Shown piece after piece: positions 1 to 9,118 of a stretch of DNA of 64,000 nucleotides. The notes under the pieces are model-generated. The model searched no databases and had not been told where the DNA came from. It saw only the letters and a list, made by a program, of their open reading frames with translations. Position numbers and translations under genes: made by a program. The stretch's first letter is position 1. Every line of letters starts with the position of its first letter. This stretch comes from Aliishimia ponticola. GTDB lineage: Bacteria; Pseudomonadota; Alphaproteobacteria; Rhodobacterales; Rhodobacteraceae. The stretch lies in NCBI RefSeq assembly GCF_004803475.1, contig NZ_SRKY01000003.1:372001-436000 (forward strand), in the 5' to 3' direction.

Positions 1-2364
1 TCCGTCGATAGCGTCTATGCGCTGGCTGAGTTGCTCAAGCGCCAGAAAGGCGGCGCCGCCGTGGTGATGGGCGCGCTGTCACCGCGCACGCGCAATGCGC
101 AGGTGGCGATGTATCAGCAGGGTGAGGTCGACTACCTTGTCGCGACGGACGCGATCGGGATGGGGCTGAACCTTGATGTGCATCACGTCGCCTTTTCGTC
201 GCTGACCAAGTTCGACGGGCGTCGGATGCGGGCGCTGCAACCCAATGAACTGGCACAGATCGCCGGGCGCGCGGGCCGTGGCCACCGGGACGGCACCTTT
301 GGCGTGACGGGCGACGCGCCGCCGCTGGACGATGGTGTTGCCGGGGCGATCATGAACCACCGGTTCCGCCCCTTGCAAAAGCTGATCTGGCGCAACAGCG
401 CGCTTGAATTCGGGTCGATCCACCGGCTGATCACCTCGCTCGAACGGGGGCCGGAGCATGAAATGCTGGCTCGCGCCCGCGATGCGGACGACCTGCTGGC
501 GCTTAAATCACTGTCGGAATCGGCGCAGGTCGTGGCACGTGCCACCGATGGCCGATCGGTCAAACTGCTGTGGGATGTGTGCCGGATTCCCGATTTCCGC
601 GGTATCAGCCACGCAGAACATTCGTCGCTGCTGGAGGCGATTTTCGGCCACCTGCATGAGCGCGGCGAGATCCCGAATGACTTCATCGCACGGGCAGTTA
701 AACGGATCGACAAGCCCGCCGGAGATATTGACGCCATCGCGAAACGGCTCGCTTTCATCCGCACCTGGACTTATGTGGCGCAGCGAAACGGGTGGACGCA
801 GGATGATTCTCATTGGCGTCAGGAGACACGCGCGGTAGAAGACAGGTTGTCGGATGCGCTACATTCGGCATTGATGCAAAGATTTGTGGACCGGCGGACC
901 AGTGTACTGCTTCGCCGGCTGGGCCAGAAGGAGGCCATGGTGGCCGAAGTAAGTGATAGCGGCGATGTGACCGTCGAGGGCGAATTCGTAGGCAAGCTGG
1001 AAGGGTTCCGGTTTGCGCAGGATAAAAGTGCCGAGGGGGCAGAAGCAAAGACGATCAAGACGGCGGCGCTTCAGGCGCTGGCGCCGCATTTCCATTTGCG
1101 CGCGGACCGGTTCTACAATGCCCCCGATACGGAAATCGACTTCACCGAGCAAGGTGGTTTGATGTGGGGATCGGCGGCCATCGGCAAGCTGGTCGCGGGC
1201 AATGAGCCTCTCAAACCGCGTGTCGAGGTATTCGTCGACGATGTCGCTGGTGCGGATGTGGCCGAAAAGGTCCAACGCCGCCTGCAACATTTCATCGACC
1301 GCAAGGTGGCCGCGCTGTTCGAGCCGATGATCGCCATGCAGAACGATGAGGCGCTGACCGGTCTGGCCAAGGGATTCGCGTTCCAGATGGTCGAGGCCTT
1401 TGGCATATTGCCCCGCAGCGCGGCGGCGGACGACGTCAAGGCGCTGGATCAGGATGCGCGCGGGCTGCTGCGCAAACACGGTGTACGCTTCGGCCAGTTC
1501 ACCATCTTCATGCCGCTGCTTCTTAAACCTGCGCCGACCCGCTTGCGGTTGGTGCTGTGGAGCCTTGCGCAAAACCTGTCGGAATTTCCCGAAGCGCCGC
1601 CTCCGGGCTTGGTGACGATCCCCTCTGACGATGGGGCGCCGGAAGGTGCGGACACGATGGCGGGCTATCGCAAGGCCGGTCAACGGGCGATCCGCATTGA
1701 TATGCTGGAACGTCTGGCCGATCTGCTGCGCGCGCAGGACAGCCGCGCCGGGTTCGAAGCAACGCCGGACATGCTGTCGATCACCGGCATGACGCTGGAG
1801 CAATTCGCAGACCTGATGCAGGGCCTCGGCTATAACGGTGAGCGCGGCGAACGTGCCAAGGTGAAGCCGGTCGATGCGGTTGTCAGCGAAGAGACACCCG
1901 CGACGCCGCCCGCCGAAGGCCCGGACATGACCGAAACCGCCGCAGAGGCCGTCGAATCGATTCCCGATGAGGGGATCGCCCCGATTGCCGAAACCGCGCC
2001 GGAACAAACAGATATACCTGCCGCCATCCCGGAAATGAGCGAAGGCGAAACAGCCCCCGGCACTGTGCCGGATGCGGTCGAAGACCCCGAGATCGAGGTG
2101 TTCTACACCTTCACCTGGGGTGGGCGCGGCAACAACCGCCAGCGCGGCGGTGGACGCCGTCCGCAGGGTCAGGAAAACAGCGGCAAGCCGCGCGGCGGCA
2201 AGAAACCGCCCCGCAAGGCTGGTGGCAAGCCCGGTGGCCGCGACGGTGGCAAGGGCAAGCCGCAAGGGGGCCGCAGCTTCGAGGCGCGTCCGCCGAAGAA
2301 AGACAAGCCTATCGATCCTGACAATCCCTTTGCCGCGCTCGCCGCGTTGAAGCAGGACAAGTAA
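1..2364 (+). CDS. Suv3/MgpS-like helicase, C-terminal part (5' end outside window)
   Basis: The reading frame is open from the first base, so the gene begins upstream; 787 codons are visible. The visible part carries the second half of a superfamily 2 helicase core: TDAIGMGLNLDV (motif V type) and QIAGRAGRG (motif VI, arginine finger). A long helical region follows, then an acidic Ala/Glu/Pro linker (about residues 615-695) and a Gly/Arg/Lys-rich basic tail (about 700-770) of the kind that binds nucleic acid. Known relatives include mitochondrial Suv3 and alphaproteobacterial 'helicase-related' proteins with likely roles in RNA handling. The stop is followed after 3 bases by the start of the S4-domain gene, so the two are probably cotranscribed. 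The exact substrate is inferred. Confidence 0.88.
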   Translation, partial: SVDSVYALAELLKRQKGGAAVVMGALSPRTRNAQVAMYQQGEVDYLVATDAIGMGLNLDVHHVAFSSLTKFDGRRMRALQPNELAQIAGRAGRGHRDGTFGVTGDAPPLDDGVAGAIMNHRFRPLQKLIWRNSALEFGSIHRLITSLERGPEHEMLARARDADDLLALKSLSESAQVVARATDGRSVKLLWDVCRIPDFRGISHAEHSSLLEAIFGHLHERGEIPNDFIARAVKRIDKPAGDIDAIAKRLAFIRTWTYVAQRNGWTQDDSHWRQETRAVEDRLSDALHSALMQRFVDRRTSVLLRRLGQKEAMVAEVSDSGDVTVEGEFVGKLEGFRFAQDKSAEGAEAKTIKTAALQALAPHFHLRADRFYNAPDTEIDFTEQGGLMWGSAAIGKLVAGNEPLKPRVEVFVDDVAGADVAEKVQRRLQHFIDRKVAALFEPMIAMQNDEALTGLAKGFAFQMVEAFGILPRSAAADDVKALDQDARGLLRKHGVRFGQFTIFMPLLLKPAPTRLRLVLWSLAQNLSEFPEAPPPGLVTIPSDDGAPEGADTMAGYRKAGQRAIRIDMLERLADLLRAQDSRAGFEATPDMLSITGMTLEQFADLMQGLGYNGERGERAKVKPVDAVVSEETPATPPAEGPDMTETAAEAVESIPDEGIAPIAETAPEQTDIPAAIPEMSEGETAPGTVPDAVEDPEIEVFYTFTWGGRGNNRQRGGGRRPQGQENSGKPRGGKKPPRKAGGKPGGRDGGKGKPQGGRSFEARPPKKDKPIDPDNPFAALAALKQDK

Positions 2365-2367
2365 GGA

Positions 2368-2754
2368 TTGACCGCGCCGCCCGAAAAGCTGCGCATAGAC
2401 AAGTGGTTGTGGCAGGCGCGGTTCTTCAAGACCCGCTCTGTCGCGGCCGCGCAGGTGTCTGCCGGGCATGTTCGGGTCAACGCCACCAAAATCCACAAAC
2501 CCGCGCAGAATGTCGCTCCGGGCGATGTTCTGACCTTTCCACAGGGGCGCACGGTGCGTGTGATCCGGGTTGAGGCCATCGGCCAGCGCCGCGGCCCTGC
2601 CCCCGAAGCGCAGGCGCTTTACACCGATCTTGACCCGCCCCAGCCGCGCAAGAAAACGGATATGCCTGAAAACCCCTCATATGAGGGAAAAGGTCGCCCA
2701 ACGGGGCGCGATCGCCGCAGGTTGGACCTTTCCCGCAGTGGCAACCTTGAATGA
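2368..2754 (+). CDS. RNA-binding S4 domain protein (Hsp15-like)
   Basis: 128 aa. The N-terminal S4 domain begins LRIDKWLWQARFFKTRS and continues with the VSAGHVRVN turn, as in heat-shock protein 15 (HslR), which binds nascent-chain-blocked 50S ribosomal subunits. The C-terminal tail is basic. The start is TTG, 4 bases after the helicase stop and directly preceded by GTAAGGA, which serves both as stop region and ribosome-binding site; no ATG lies nearby in frame. The pairing of helicase and S4 protein suggests a shared RNA or ribosome job, but this is inference. Confidence 0.9.
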   Translation: MTAPPEKLRIDKWLWQARFFKTRSVAAAQVSAGHVRVNATKIHKPAQNVAPGDVLTFPQGRTVRVIRVEAIGQRRGPAPEAQALYTDLDPPQPRKKTDMPENPSYEGKGRPTGRDRRRLDLSRSGNLE

Positions 2755-2805
2755 TCCGCATCGCTGGTCTAACTGCCACTTGATCAACAGCCCAACCGGA
2801 CGACC

Positions 2806-3144
2806 ATGACCTATATCGTCAACGACAATTGTATCGCCTGCAAATACACCGACTGCGTCGAAGTCTGCCCCGTAGATTGCTTCTACGAGGGGGAGAACAT
2901 GCTGGTGATTCATCCGGATGAATGCATCGATTGCGGCGTGTGCGAACCTGAATGCCCCGCCGACGCGATCCGCCCGGACACCGAACCGGATATGGAAAAA
3001 TGGGTCGAGTTCAACCGCAAGTATTCCGAATTGTGGCCGGTGATCATCACCAAGAAAGACCCGCTGCCCGAAGCGGAAGAGCGTGACGGCGAAGCTGGCA
3101 AGCTCGAAAAGTACTTCTCGGAGGCGCCGGGCGAAGGCGGCTAA
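2806..3144 (+). CDS. fdxA: FdxA-type 7Fe ferredoxin
   Basis: 112 aa, cytoplasmic electron carrier. Two cluster motifs are visible near the N-terminus: [14 protein letters not shown] (3Fe-4S and one cysteine for 4Fe-4S) and [12 protein letters not shown] (4Fe-4S). The spacing matches the long 7Fe ferredoxins of alphaproteobacteria, with the usual C-terminal helical extension (about residues 60-112). It lies 51 bases after the S4 gene, so it may share its transcript. The redox partner cannot be read from the sequence. Confidence 0.95.
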   Translation: MTYIVNDNCIACKYTDCVEVCPVDCFYEGENMLVIHPDECIDCGVCEPECPADAIRPDTEPDMEKWVEFNRKYSELWPVIITKKDPLPEAEERDGEAGKLEKYFSEAPGEGG

Positions 3145-3208
3145 GACGCCGCGCCCCTGCCCGGGACGTCAATTTTGCCGCCATAACAGGCGTTTAACTG
3201 GTGCGCGC

Positions 3209-3237
3209 TTTGAGAATCAGCTCAAACGTGATATATT
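3209..3237 (+). promoter_or_regulatory. Candidate carD promoter overlapped by an inverted repeat
   Basis: TTGAGA (3210-3215), a 16-base spacer and TATATT (3232-3237) make a reasonable sigma-70 promoter in the 265-base gap before carD. The dyad TTTGAG-N6-CTCAAA (3209-3226) covers the -35 element, so a repressor could sit there. The leader to the carD start would be about 165 bases. The rest of the gap shows no gene. Confidence 0.45.
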
Positions 3238-3409
3238 GCCGTTACAAATGAGCCTGATCGCACCCATTTCACGGCGTAGGACTGCTGTCCTGAACGCAAG
3301 GCATCGCTGAAAATTCAGTACGTTGACGAGGACTTGCGCCTCGGCACGGCTGGCTTTTTCGCGTTGTACCACCGGGCGCGCCGCGGCGTCAAAAAAGGAA
3401 AAAGAATAC

Positions 3410-3919
3410 ATGCCAAAGTCGAAAAACCTCGACTTCCGTCCAAACGAGTATGTCGTTTACCCCGCGCATGGGGTCGGACAGATCGTCTCCATCGAAGAAC
3501 AGGATGTGGCGGGATTCAAGCTGGAGGTCTTCGTGGTCTCCTTCGAGAAAGACAAGATGAAGCTGTCGGTGCCGACCAACAAGGCGACCGAAGTGGGAAT
3601 GCGTGCATTGTCCAGCCCTGATGTCATCAATCAGGCACTCAAGACCCTGAAGGGCAAGGCGAAGGTCAAGCGGGCCATGTGGTCGCGTCGCGCGCAGGAA
3701 TATGAGCAAAAGATCAATTCCGGCGACCTGATCGCGATTGCAGAGGTCGTTCGCGACCTGCACCGCAATGACGATCAGCGCGAGCAAAGCTATTCCGAGC
3801 GTCAGCTTTACGAAGCCGCGCTGGAACGTTTGACCCGCGAAGTTGCTGCGGTCGATGGCCGGGACGAACTGGAAGCTGCCCGCCAGGTGGACGAGGTGCT
3901 GACCAGCCGCGCGGCCTAA
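3410..3919 (+). CDS. carD: CarD family RNA-polymerase-binding regulator
   Basis: 169 aa. CarD proteins bind the RNA polymerase beta subunit through an N-terminal Tudor-like RID domain and stabilise the open complex with a C-terminal helical domain. The RID domain is visible as FRPNEYVVYPAHGVGQI followed by conserved beta strands; the C-terminal half (about 75-165) is helical and charged. In Rhodobacteria CarD compensates for the lack of a T in the -7 position of many promoters. The ATG at 3410 is chosen over upstream in-frame starts because AAAAAAGGAAAAAG lies just before it and the family begins here. A strong terminator follows. Confidence 0.93.
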   Translation: MPKSKNLDFRPNEYVVYPAHGVGQIVSIEEQDVAGFKLEVFVVSFEKDKMKLSVPTNKATEVGMRALSSPDVINQALKTLKGKAKVKRAMWSRRAQEYEQKINSGDLIAIAEVVRDLHRNDDQREQSYSERQLYEAALERLTREVAAVDGRDELEAARQVDEVLTSRAA

Positions 3920-3952
3920 GCCGACCTGATCGCGTCTGGAACGAACGCTTAA

Positions 3953-3989
3953 GGGCCTTGCCGGTGATCGTATCGGCAGGGCCCTTTTT
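3953..3989 (+). terminator. Intrinsic terminator of carD
   Basis: An 11-bp stem (3953-3963 with 3974-3984; one G-T wobble), 10-base loop and TTTTT (3985-3989), 33 bases after the carD stop. A textbook rho-independent terminator. Confidence 0.93.
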
Positions 3990-3996
3990 CGTTTGC

Positions 3997-4047
3997 CCGC
4001 CAGTCCTGTCCGCCAGTCCTGTCCGCCAGTCCTGTCCGCCAGTCCTG
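3997..4047. repeat. 13-bp tandem repeat, about 3.9 copies
   Basis: The unit CCGCCAGTCCTGT is repeated at 3997-4009, 4010-4022, 4023-4035 and, as 12 bases, 4036-4047, with no mismatch. It lies between the carD terminator and the stop of the convergent VOC gene, so it is intergenic. A minisatellite likely to vary in copy number between strains. Confidence 0.95.
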
Positions 4048-4069
4048 CGCCGCAAACGGGGCTGCCCCG

Positions 4070-4639
4070 TTACCCCTTGGACAAGCTGTCCCGCGCGGCC
4101 AGAAGTTGGTCAAGGGCGGCCGCGATATGCGGCTCTTCGATGGCGCGGGCCCCTTCTGCCACCCGAATGCGGTGGGCGGCGATCATCACGTCCGCGACCC
4201 GGTGACCTTCGGGCAAGGTGAACTTGTAGCAGGCCAGTTCAATCGTCAGCCCCAGCGGATCCTTGAAATAGATCGATTCCATGAAGCCGCGATCCTTCGG
4301 CCCGGCAAAACCGAACCCGCGGTCCTTCAGCCGTGTTATCGCCTGATTGAAGCTGGCGCGCGGCACGTCGAACGCGATATGGTGGACGCTGCCGGGAAAG
4401 GGGTCGATCCTGGCCCGGCGCGGCTTTCGCGTTTCATTCGTGAAAACAGTGATCAAACGGCCATCGCCGGGGTCGAAATAAAGGTGCCCTTCTTCCGGGT
4501 CGTCCAGATTCGGCTGTTCGAAAATGAACGGCATCCCCAGCACACCTTCCCAGAAATCGATGGTGCTTTGCCGGTCTGCGCCGACCAATGTGATGTGATG
4601 CACGCCTTGTGTGGCGATGGGCGGGGTCGTCCCGGTCAT
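4070..4639 (-). CDS. VOC superfamily (glyoxalase/dioxygenase-like) protein
   Basis: 189 aa. Two paired beta-alpha-beta-beta-beta modules are visible: GVHHITLVGADRQSTIDFW near the N-terminus and SVHHIAFDV about 75 residues later. In this fold, found in glyoxalase I, ring-cleaving dioxygenases and antibiotic-resistance proteins, the paired histidines and an acidic residue bind a metal. The later stretch KDPLGLTIELACY carries the usual metal-ligand glutamate. The substrate is unknown. The ATG at 4639 has AGGAGCG upstream. The gene stands alone and is divergent from the TPR gene across 242 bases. Confidence 0.85.
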   Translation of the reverse strand: MTGTTPPIATQGVHHITLVGADRQSTIDFWEGVLGMPFIFEQPNLDDPEEGHLYFDPGDGRLITVFTNETRKPRRARIDPFPGSVHHIAFDVPRASFNQAITRLKDRGFGFAGPKDRGFMESIYFKDPLGLTIELACYKFTLPEGHRVADVMIAAHRIRVAEGARAIEEPHIAAALDQLLAARDSLSKG

Positions 4640-4881
4640 GTGGCGCTCCTCCTTGTTTCAGTCAGTCGCAAGTTTCCGCCGGAAACCTAGCGCGGTGCGC
4701 GGATTCTTACAGATTGCCCGGCCCTCTGGGTGCGCAATTGCGGCATCGGTGTCAGTTTGTGTGTCATCTGCTCACGAAAGCAGAGATCGGCTTCACGTTG
4801 GCGTGTTATCACGCTCCGGGCCATAGGGACGGGCCGCCAGTTAGGTTTAGATCGGTACAAACAATTAGTGCAGGTCCACCC

Positions 4882-6219
4882 ATGTCCCATGATATTTGCC
4901 AGTCTCCCGTTTCGCTTACGACCCCCGGCGCCTTGTCGGAATGGAACAAAATGATCTGTGGTTTTCTGGCGCATACCGCCAGCACACCGACCCATCTGGG
5001 CGCGGTACTGGAGGCAGAGAGCGACTTTGCCATGGGCCATGCGGCCAAGGGCCTGTTCAGCCTGATGTTGGGGCGGCACGAGATGCGCGGCGCGGCGGAA
5101 GATGCCTATCGCATGGCGCGCACCGGGCGGGCCACACATGCGCGCGAACGCGGCTGGATCGACGCGCTTGGCTTCTGGCTCGCCGGGCGTCCGTCCCGCG
5201 CGGTCGCGGCGATGGAAGACGTGCTGCGCGCCCACCCCGAAGACACGCTGTCCGCCAAGGTCAGCCATGCCATCCGCTTCATGTTGGGCGACGCCGCGGG
5301 AATGCGCCGATCGGTCGAGGCCGTTCTGCCCGCCCATGAGGCGCATCCGCTGCGCGGCTATCTCTTGGGGTGCCACGCCTTTACGCTGGAAGAAACCGGT
5401 GACTATGCCGCCGCCGAACGCGCCGGGATTACCGGGCTGGAACTGGCGCCGGACGATGCGTGGGGGCTTCATGCCGTGGCGCATGTATATGACATGACCG
5501 CCCAGCCGGACCGGGGGATTGCCCTGATTGAAGACAATTGCGCGGCATGGGATCACTGCAACAATTTCCGGTATCACGTGTGGTGGCACAAGGCGCTGCT
5601 GCATCTGGACCGGAACGAGACCGCGCTGGCCGTCGCCCTTTACGATCAGCAGATCCGCGCGGACAAGACCGACGATTACCGCGACATCGCCAATGCGTCC
5701 TCGCTGTTGATGCGGCTGGAGCTTGAAGGCGTCGATGTCGCTGACCGCTGGGATGAACTGGCAGATCTGTCAGAGCAACGCACCGCCGATGGCAGTCTTG
5801 TTTTCGCCGATCTGCACTACATGCTGGCCTTGGGCGCGGCAGGGCGGTTCGAAGCCGCCAGCGAGATGGCCCTGCGCTTTACCCGCGATGCCCGCGATCC
5901 GGGCGATATGGCGCTGCGCGTGGCCGATCCGGGGCTGGCGGCGATGGCGGGGCTGCATTCCTTTGCCGAAGCGCGTTGGGATACCGCGTTCCTCAACCTG
6001 TCCGCCGCGCGCACCCAGATGCAAACCGTGGGTGGCAGCCACGCCCAGCGCGATGTGTTCGAACGTATGACCATCGACGCTGGTCTGCGTGCCGGGTTCT
6101 ACGACGAGGTCAGCACGATTCTGGACCAGCGCCGAACCCTGCGGGGCGGCCATGACGATCGGTTCAACGCCACGCGGCAGGACATGCTGACCCACGCCCG
6201 GCGCATTCCCGCTCAGTAA
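4882..6219 (+). CDS. TTC38-like tetratricopeptide repeat protein
   Basis: 445 aa, no signal peptide. The protein is built of helical pairs rich in Ala, Leu and Arg. The segments HAVAHVYDM and FRYHVWWHKALLHL (about residues 200-245) match the conserved core of the tetratricopeptide repeat protein 38 family, which occurs in bacteria and animals without a proven function. The ATG at 4882 is preferred: upstream codons in the same frame read through the divergent promoter region of the VOC gene and look non-coding. It is probably a single-gene unit; a small hairpin overlaps the stop codon. Confidence 0.8.
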   Translation: MSHDICQSPVSLTTPGALSEWNKMICGFLAHTASTPTHLGAVLEAESDFAMGHAAKGLFSLMLGRHEMRGAAEDAYRMARTGRATHARERGWIDALGFWLAGRPSRAVAAMEDVLRAHPEDTLSAKVSHAIRFMLGDAAGMRRSVEAVLPAHEAHPLRGYLLGCHAFTLEETGDYAAAERAGITGLELAPDDAWGLHAVAHVYDMTAQPDRGIALIEDNCAAWDHCNNFRYHVWWHKALLHLDRNETALAVALYDQQIRADKTDDYRDIANASSLLMRLELEGVDVADRWDELADLSEQRTADGSLVFADLHYMLALGAAGRFEAASEMALRFTRDARDPGDMALRVADPGLAAMAGLHSFAEARWDTAFLNLSAARTQMQTVGGSHAQRDVFERMTIDAGLRAGFYDEVSTILDQRRTLRGGHDDRFNATRQDMLTHARRIPAQ

Positions 6220-6234
6220 CGGGGTGGCCCCGTT
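6218..6234 (+). terminator. Short hairpin at the end of the TPR gene
   Basis: AACGGGG-TGG-CCCCGTT, a perfect 7-bp stem beginning inside the stop codon. No T-run follows, so it is only a possible terminator or mRNA 3' stabiliser. Confidence 0.35.
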
Positions 6235-6275
6235 CGTGGCCGCTTGACTTCCCTCGTGCACGGACCAAAGAGCTA

Positions 6276-7526
6276 ATGACTTTCGCTGATCCAAGCCAGG
6301 CTTCCTCGATGCCCGATTCTGCTGCCTCTCCCAGTGCCGCACCAGCACGTGTGCGCGACCTCCGGTTGGATTTCTTCCGGGGGCTGGCGATGTTCATCAT
6401 CCTGATCGCCCATACACCGGGCAACTTCCTCACCCTGTGGATTCCCGCGCGCTGGGGCTTTTCCGACGCGACAGAGATTTTCGTCTTCTGCTCCGGCATG
6501 GCGTCGGCGATTGCCTTCGGATCGACCTTTGACCGGGCCGGGTTCGCCCTTGGCACCGCGCGTGTCGCGTACCGGGTCTGGCAGGTCTATTGGGCGCATG
6601 TGGGGCTATTCTTTGCCACGCTGGCGCTGGCCGTTTTCCTTACCGATCTGGAGATCACCGGCCGCAATTACTGGGGCCAGTTGAACCTGTGGATGATCTT
6701 TGTCGAAAGCGACAAATGGGAAAACCCGAACATGCTGCTGTCTTTCATGACGCTGCGCTGGGTGCCCAATTATTTCGACATCCTGCCGATGTATATGATC
6801 GTGCTGATGATGATGCCGGTCGTGATGGCGCTGTCACGCGTCGATCTGCGTCTGGTTGCCGCCTTTGTCGTGGCGGTCTGGGTCCTGGGCCAGGAAACCG
6901 TGACGCGCGCCTTGGGCCTGCCCTATCTCGCCTTCCCGGCCGAGCCGTGGTCGGACCGGTCGTGGTTCTTCAACCCGTTCGGCTGGCAGCTGATCTTCTT
7001 CACCGGCTTTGCCTTCATGCGCGGCTGGTTGCCCAAACCACCGGTTTCCGCGCTGCTGATCGGTCTGGCGCTGTTCCTTGTCATCGCCAATATCCCGCTA
7101 TCCAATATCGGTGTGCGCGTGCTTGGGCTGGAATGGGCGCGCGATTGGCGCGAGGCAATGGCCCCGCTGATCGACAAATCCGGGTTCGGCCTGCTGCGCT
7201 ATACACATTTCCTTGCGCTCGCCTATCTGTGCTGGGTGGCGGCAGGAGATAAGGGGAGCCGTCTTTTGAGCCGGGGCGCAGGCGCGCTGGCACGGCTCTG
7301 GGACGGCGTTCTGGCGATCATCCTGAAGGTGGGGCAGCAATCTTTGGCCGTCTTTGTTGTGTCGATGTTTACTGCCCGGCTGATGGGGTTCGGCATGGAT
7401 GTGATGGGCCGCGATGTTCTGACCACACTGGCCGTCAACCTTGCGGGTTTCGGCGTTCTGATCGCCACCGCATATGTTGCCGGCTGGTTCAAAACCCAAC
7501 CTTGGCGCGTTCGGAGGACTGCATAA
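6276..7526 (+). CDS. opgC: OpgC-type glucan acyltransferase (membrane)
   Basis: 416 aa integral membrane protein with about ten hydrophobic segments. The start RDLRLDFFRGLAMFIILIAH (about residues 24-43) is typical of the OpgC/acyltransferase 3 fold, followed by FSDATEIFVFCSGM. OpgC adds succinyl groups to osmoregulated periplasmic glucans (OPGs) in Rhodobacter sphaeroides and other alphaproteobacteria. The next two genes make the glucan, and the stop overlaps the next start (TAATG), so the three form one operon. The acyl donor and group transferred are inferred from family members. Confidence 0.88.
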   Translation: MTFADPSQASSMPDSAASPSAAPARVRDLRLDFFRGLAMFIILIAHTPGNFLTLWIPARWGFSDATEIFVFCSGMASAIAFGSTFDRAGFALGTARVAYRVWQVYWAHVGLFFATLALAVFLTDLEITGRNYWGQLNLWMIFVESDKWENPNMLLSFMTLRWVPNYFDILPMYMIVLMMMPVVMALSRVDLRLVAAFVVAVWVLGQETVTRALGLPYLAFPAEPWSDRSWFFNPFGWQLIFFTGFAFMRGWLPKPPVSALLIGLALFLVIANIPLSNIGVRVLGLEWARDWREAMAPLIDKSGFGLLRYTHFLALAYLCWVAAGDKGSRLLSRGAGALARLWDGVLAIILKVGQQSLAVFVVSMFTARLMGFGMDVMGRDVLTTLAVNLAGFGVLIATAYVAGWFKTQPWRVRRTA

Positions 7527-9076
7527 TGCTGCGACGTGAATTTCTGATGGCGCTGGCCGCCTTGGCCGCCTCGCCGGGTCTTGCACAAGAGAATGAGCCG
7601 GGCTTGCAGGCCGGCGCATCCACGCCATTTTCGCGCGACGATCTGATGGAGCGCGCGCGGCAGATGGCCCAATCCGAATACACCCCGCGCGGCGAGGTGC
7701 CCGAAGATTGGCGCAACCTGACCTATGACCAGTATCGCCAGATCTGGTTCGACAGCCGCAATGCGCTGTGGGAAGGCACCGCGCTGCCGCAACGGCTGGA
7801 TGTGTTTCCGCCGGGCCTGTATTTCCCGCGCCCGGTCGAGGTCCATGTGGTCGAGGGCGGCGAACAACGCCCGCTGCGTTTCGACATGGGCGTGTTCGAC
7901 ACGACCGACCAGTTCCCGGACCTGACGATCGATGACAGTCTTGGCTATTCCGGCCTGCGCCTGCGTGCCGATCTTCTGGGCGATGGCAACCATACCGAAT
8001 ATGCGGTGTTTCAGGGGGCCAGCTATTTCCGGGGCATCGGCACCGGCGAAAATTACGGGCTGTCGGCGCGGGGTTTGGCCCTGCGCACCGGTGATCCACA
8101 GGGCGAGGAGTTCCCCGACTTCGTCGCCTTCTGGATAGAGACCCCGGCCAAGGGCGCGCCCAGTGTGACGCTCCATGCGCTGCTGGACAGCCCATCCTGC
8201 ACGGGGCTTTACACCTTTGTCATCCGCTATGGCGAAACCCTGATGATGGACATCACCGCCAGCCTGTTCGCGCGGGTGGACCTGACACATGTGGGTATCG
8301 CGCCGCTGACCTCGATGTTCCTGTTCGATCAGACCAACCGCGACCGCTTTTCCGATTTTCGGCCTGCGGTGCATGACAGCGACGGGCTGCTGATCCACAA
8401 TGGCGATGGCGAGGTCATCTGGCGGCCCCTGGCCAATCCCGAAACGCTGCAAATCAGCGCCTTCGGTGACAATGGCCCGCGCGGTTTCGGGCTGATGCAG
8501 CGGGCGCGCCGGTTCTCTGACTTCAACGATCTTGAAGCACATTACCACAACCGCCCCGGCGTCTGGATCACCCCCGGCGAGGATTGGGGCCAAGGCTCCG
8601 TCGCGCTGGTCGAAATCCCGGCGGACAAGGAAATCTACGACAATATCGTTGCCTATTGGCGGCCCGCCGGGACCATCCCGGCAGGGGCGCGCCACGATAT
8701 GAGCTACCGGCTGGATTGGGGCGACGATCCGGCCCCGCGCAAGGCCATGCCGCTGCGGGTCACGAATACCTCTGCCGGGGGCAGCGCCTTTCACAAGGGG
8801 CTGATCTTCGTCATCGACTTCCAGGCGTCGGAGGCCGTGCCAGAGGATCTGTCCAAGCTGATGCGGATCATTCGCACCACGGCAGGCACCGTGTCCGAGG
8901 GCGTTCTGCAGCGCAATCCCGAAACCGGCGGCCCAAGGCTGGCCTTTGAATTCGACCCGCAAGGAACCCCGCTGGCAGAGTTCCGCGTGCAGCTGCGCGC
9001 CGAAGACGGCACCCCACTTTCCGAGGTTTGGCTTTATCGCTGGACCCAGGACACACGCATGGCGGAAACCCGCTGA
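7526..9076 (+). CDS. opgG: Periplasmic glucan biosynthesis protein, OpgG/OpgD family, with Tat-like signal
   Basis: 516 aa. The family (MdoG) has a beta-sandwich catalytic domain plus an immunoglobulin-like domain and acts in the periplasm on the glucan backbone. The N-terminus MLRREFLMALAALAASPGLA contains RREFL before a hydrophobic stretch and an SPGLAQ cleavage site, resembling a twin-arginine signal as in OpgD rather than the Sec signal of enterobacterial OpgG. Conserved stretches include SYFRGIGTGENYGLSARGLA (about residues 170-190). The ATG at 7526 follows GGAGG and overlaps the opgC stop by one base. Whether it should be called OpgG or OpgD needs a tree. Confidence 0.88.
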   Translation: MLRREFLMALAALAASPGLAQENEPGLQAGASTPFSRDDLMERARQMAQSEYTPRGEVPEDWRNLTYDQYRQIWFDSRNALWEGTALPQRLDVFPPGLYFPRPVEVHVVEGGEQRPLRFDMGVFDTTDQFPDLTIDDSLGYSGLRLRADLLGDGNHTEYAVFQGASYFRGIGTGENYGLSARGLALRTGDPQGEEFPDFVAFWIETPAKGAPSVTLHALLDSPSCTGLYTFVIRYGETLMMDITASLFARVDLTHVGIAPLTSMFLFDQTNRDRFSDFRPAVHDSDGLLIHNGDGEVIWRPLANPETLQISAFGDNGPRGFGLMQRARRFSDFNDLEAHYHNRPGVWITPGEDWGQGSVALVEIPADKEIYDNIVAYWRPAGTIPAGARHDMSYRLDWGDDPAPRKAMPLRVTNTSAGGSAFHKGLIFVIDFQASEAVPEDLSKLMRIIRTTAGTVSEGVLQRNPETGGPRLAFEFDPQGTPLAEFRVQLRAEDGTPLSEVWLYRWTQDTRMAETR

Positions 9077-9118
9077 TGCGCTCATGCAACCATCTTCCAC
9101 CTTTGGCGTTACGTCATC

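Noticed and set aside
859-2496. Long open frame opposite the helicase (and similar ones opposite the ABC ATPase at 27081-29525 and sucA at 60326-62404)
   Set aside because: They mirror well-supported coding frames in GC-rich DNA and show compositions of antisense shadows (His/Arg/Gln-rich, no motifs).
3997-4047. CRISPR-like array
   Set aside because: Units are contiguous 13-mers with no spacers.
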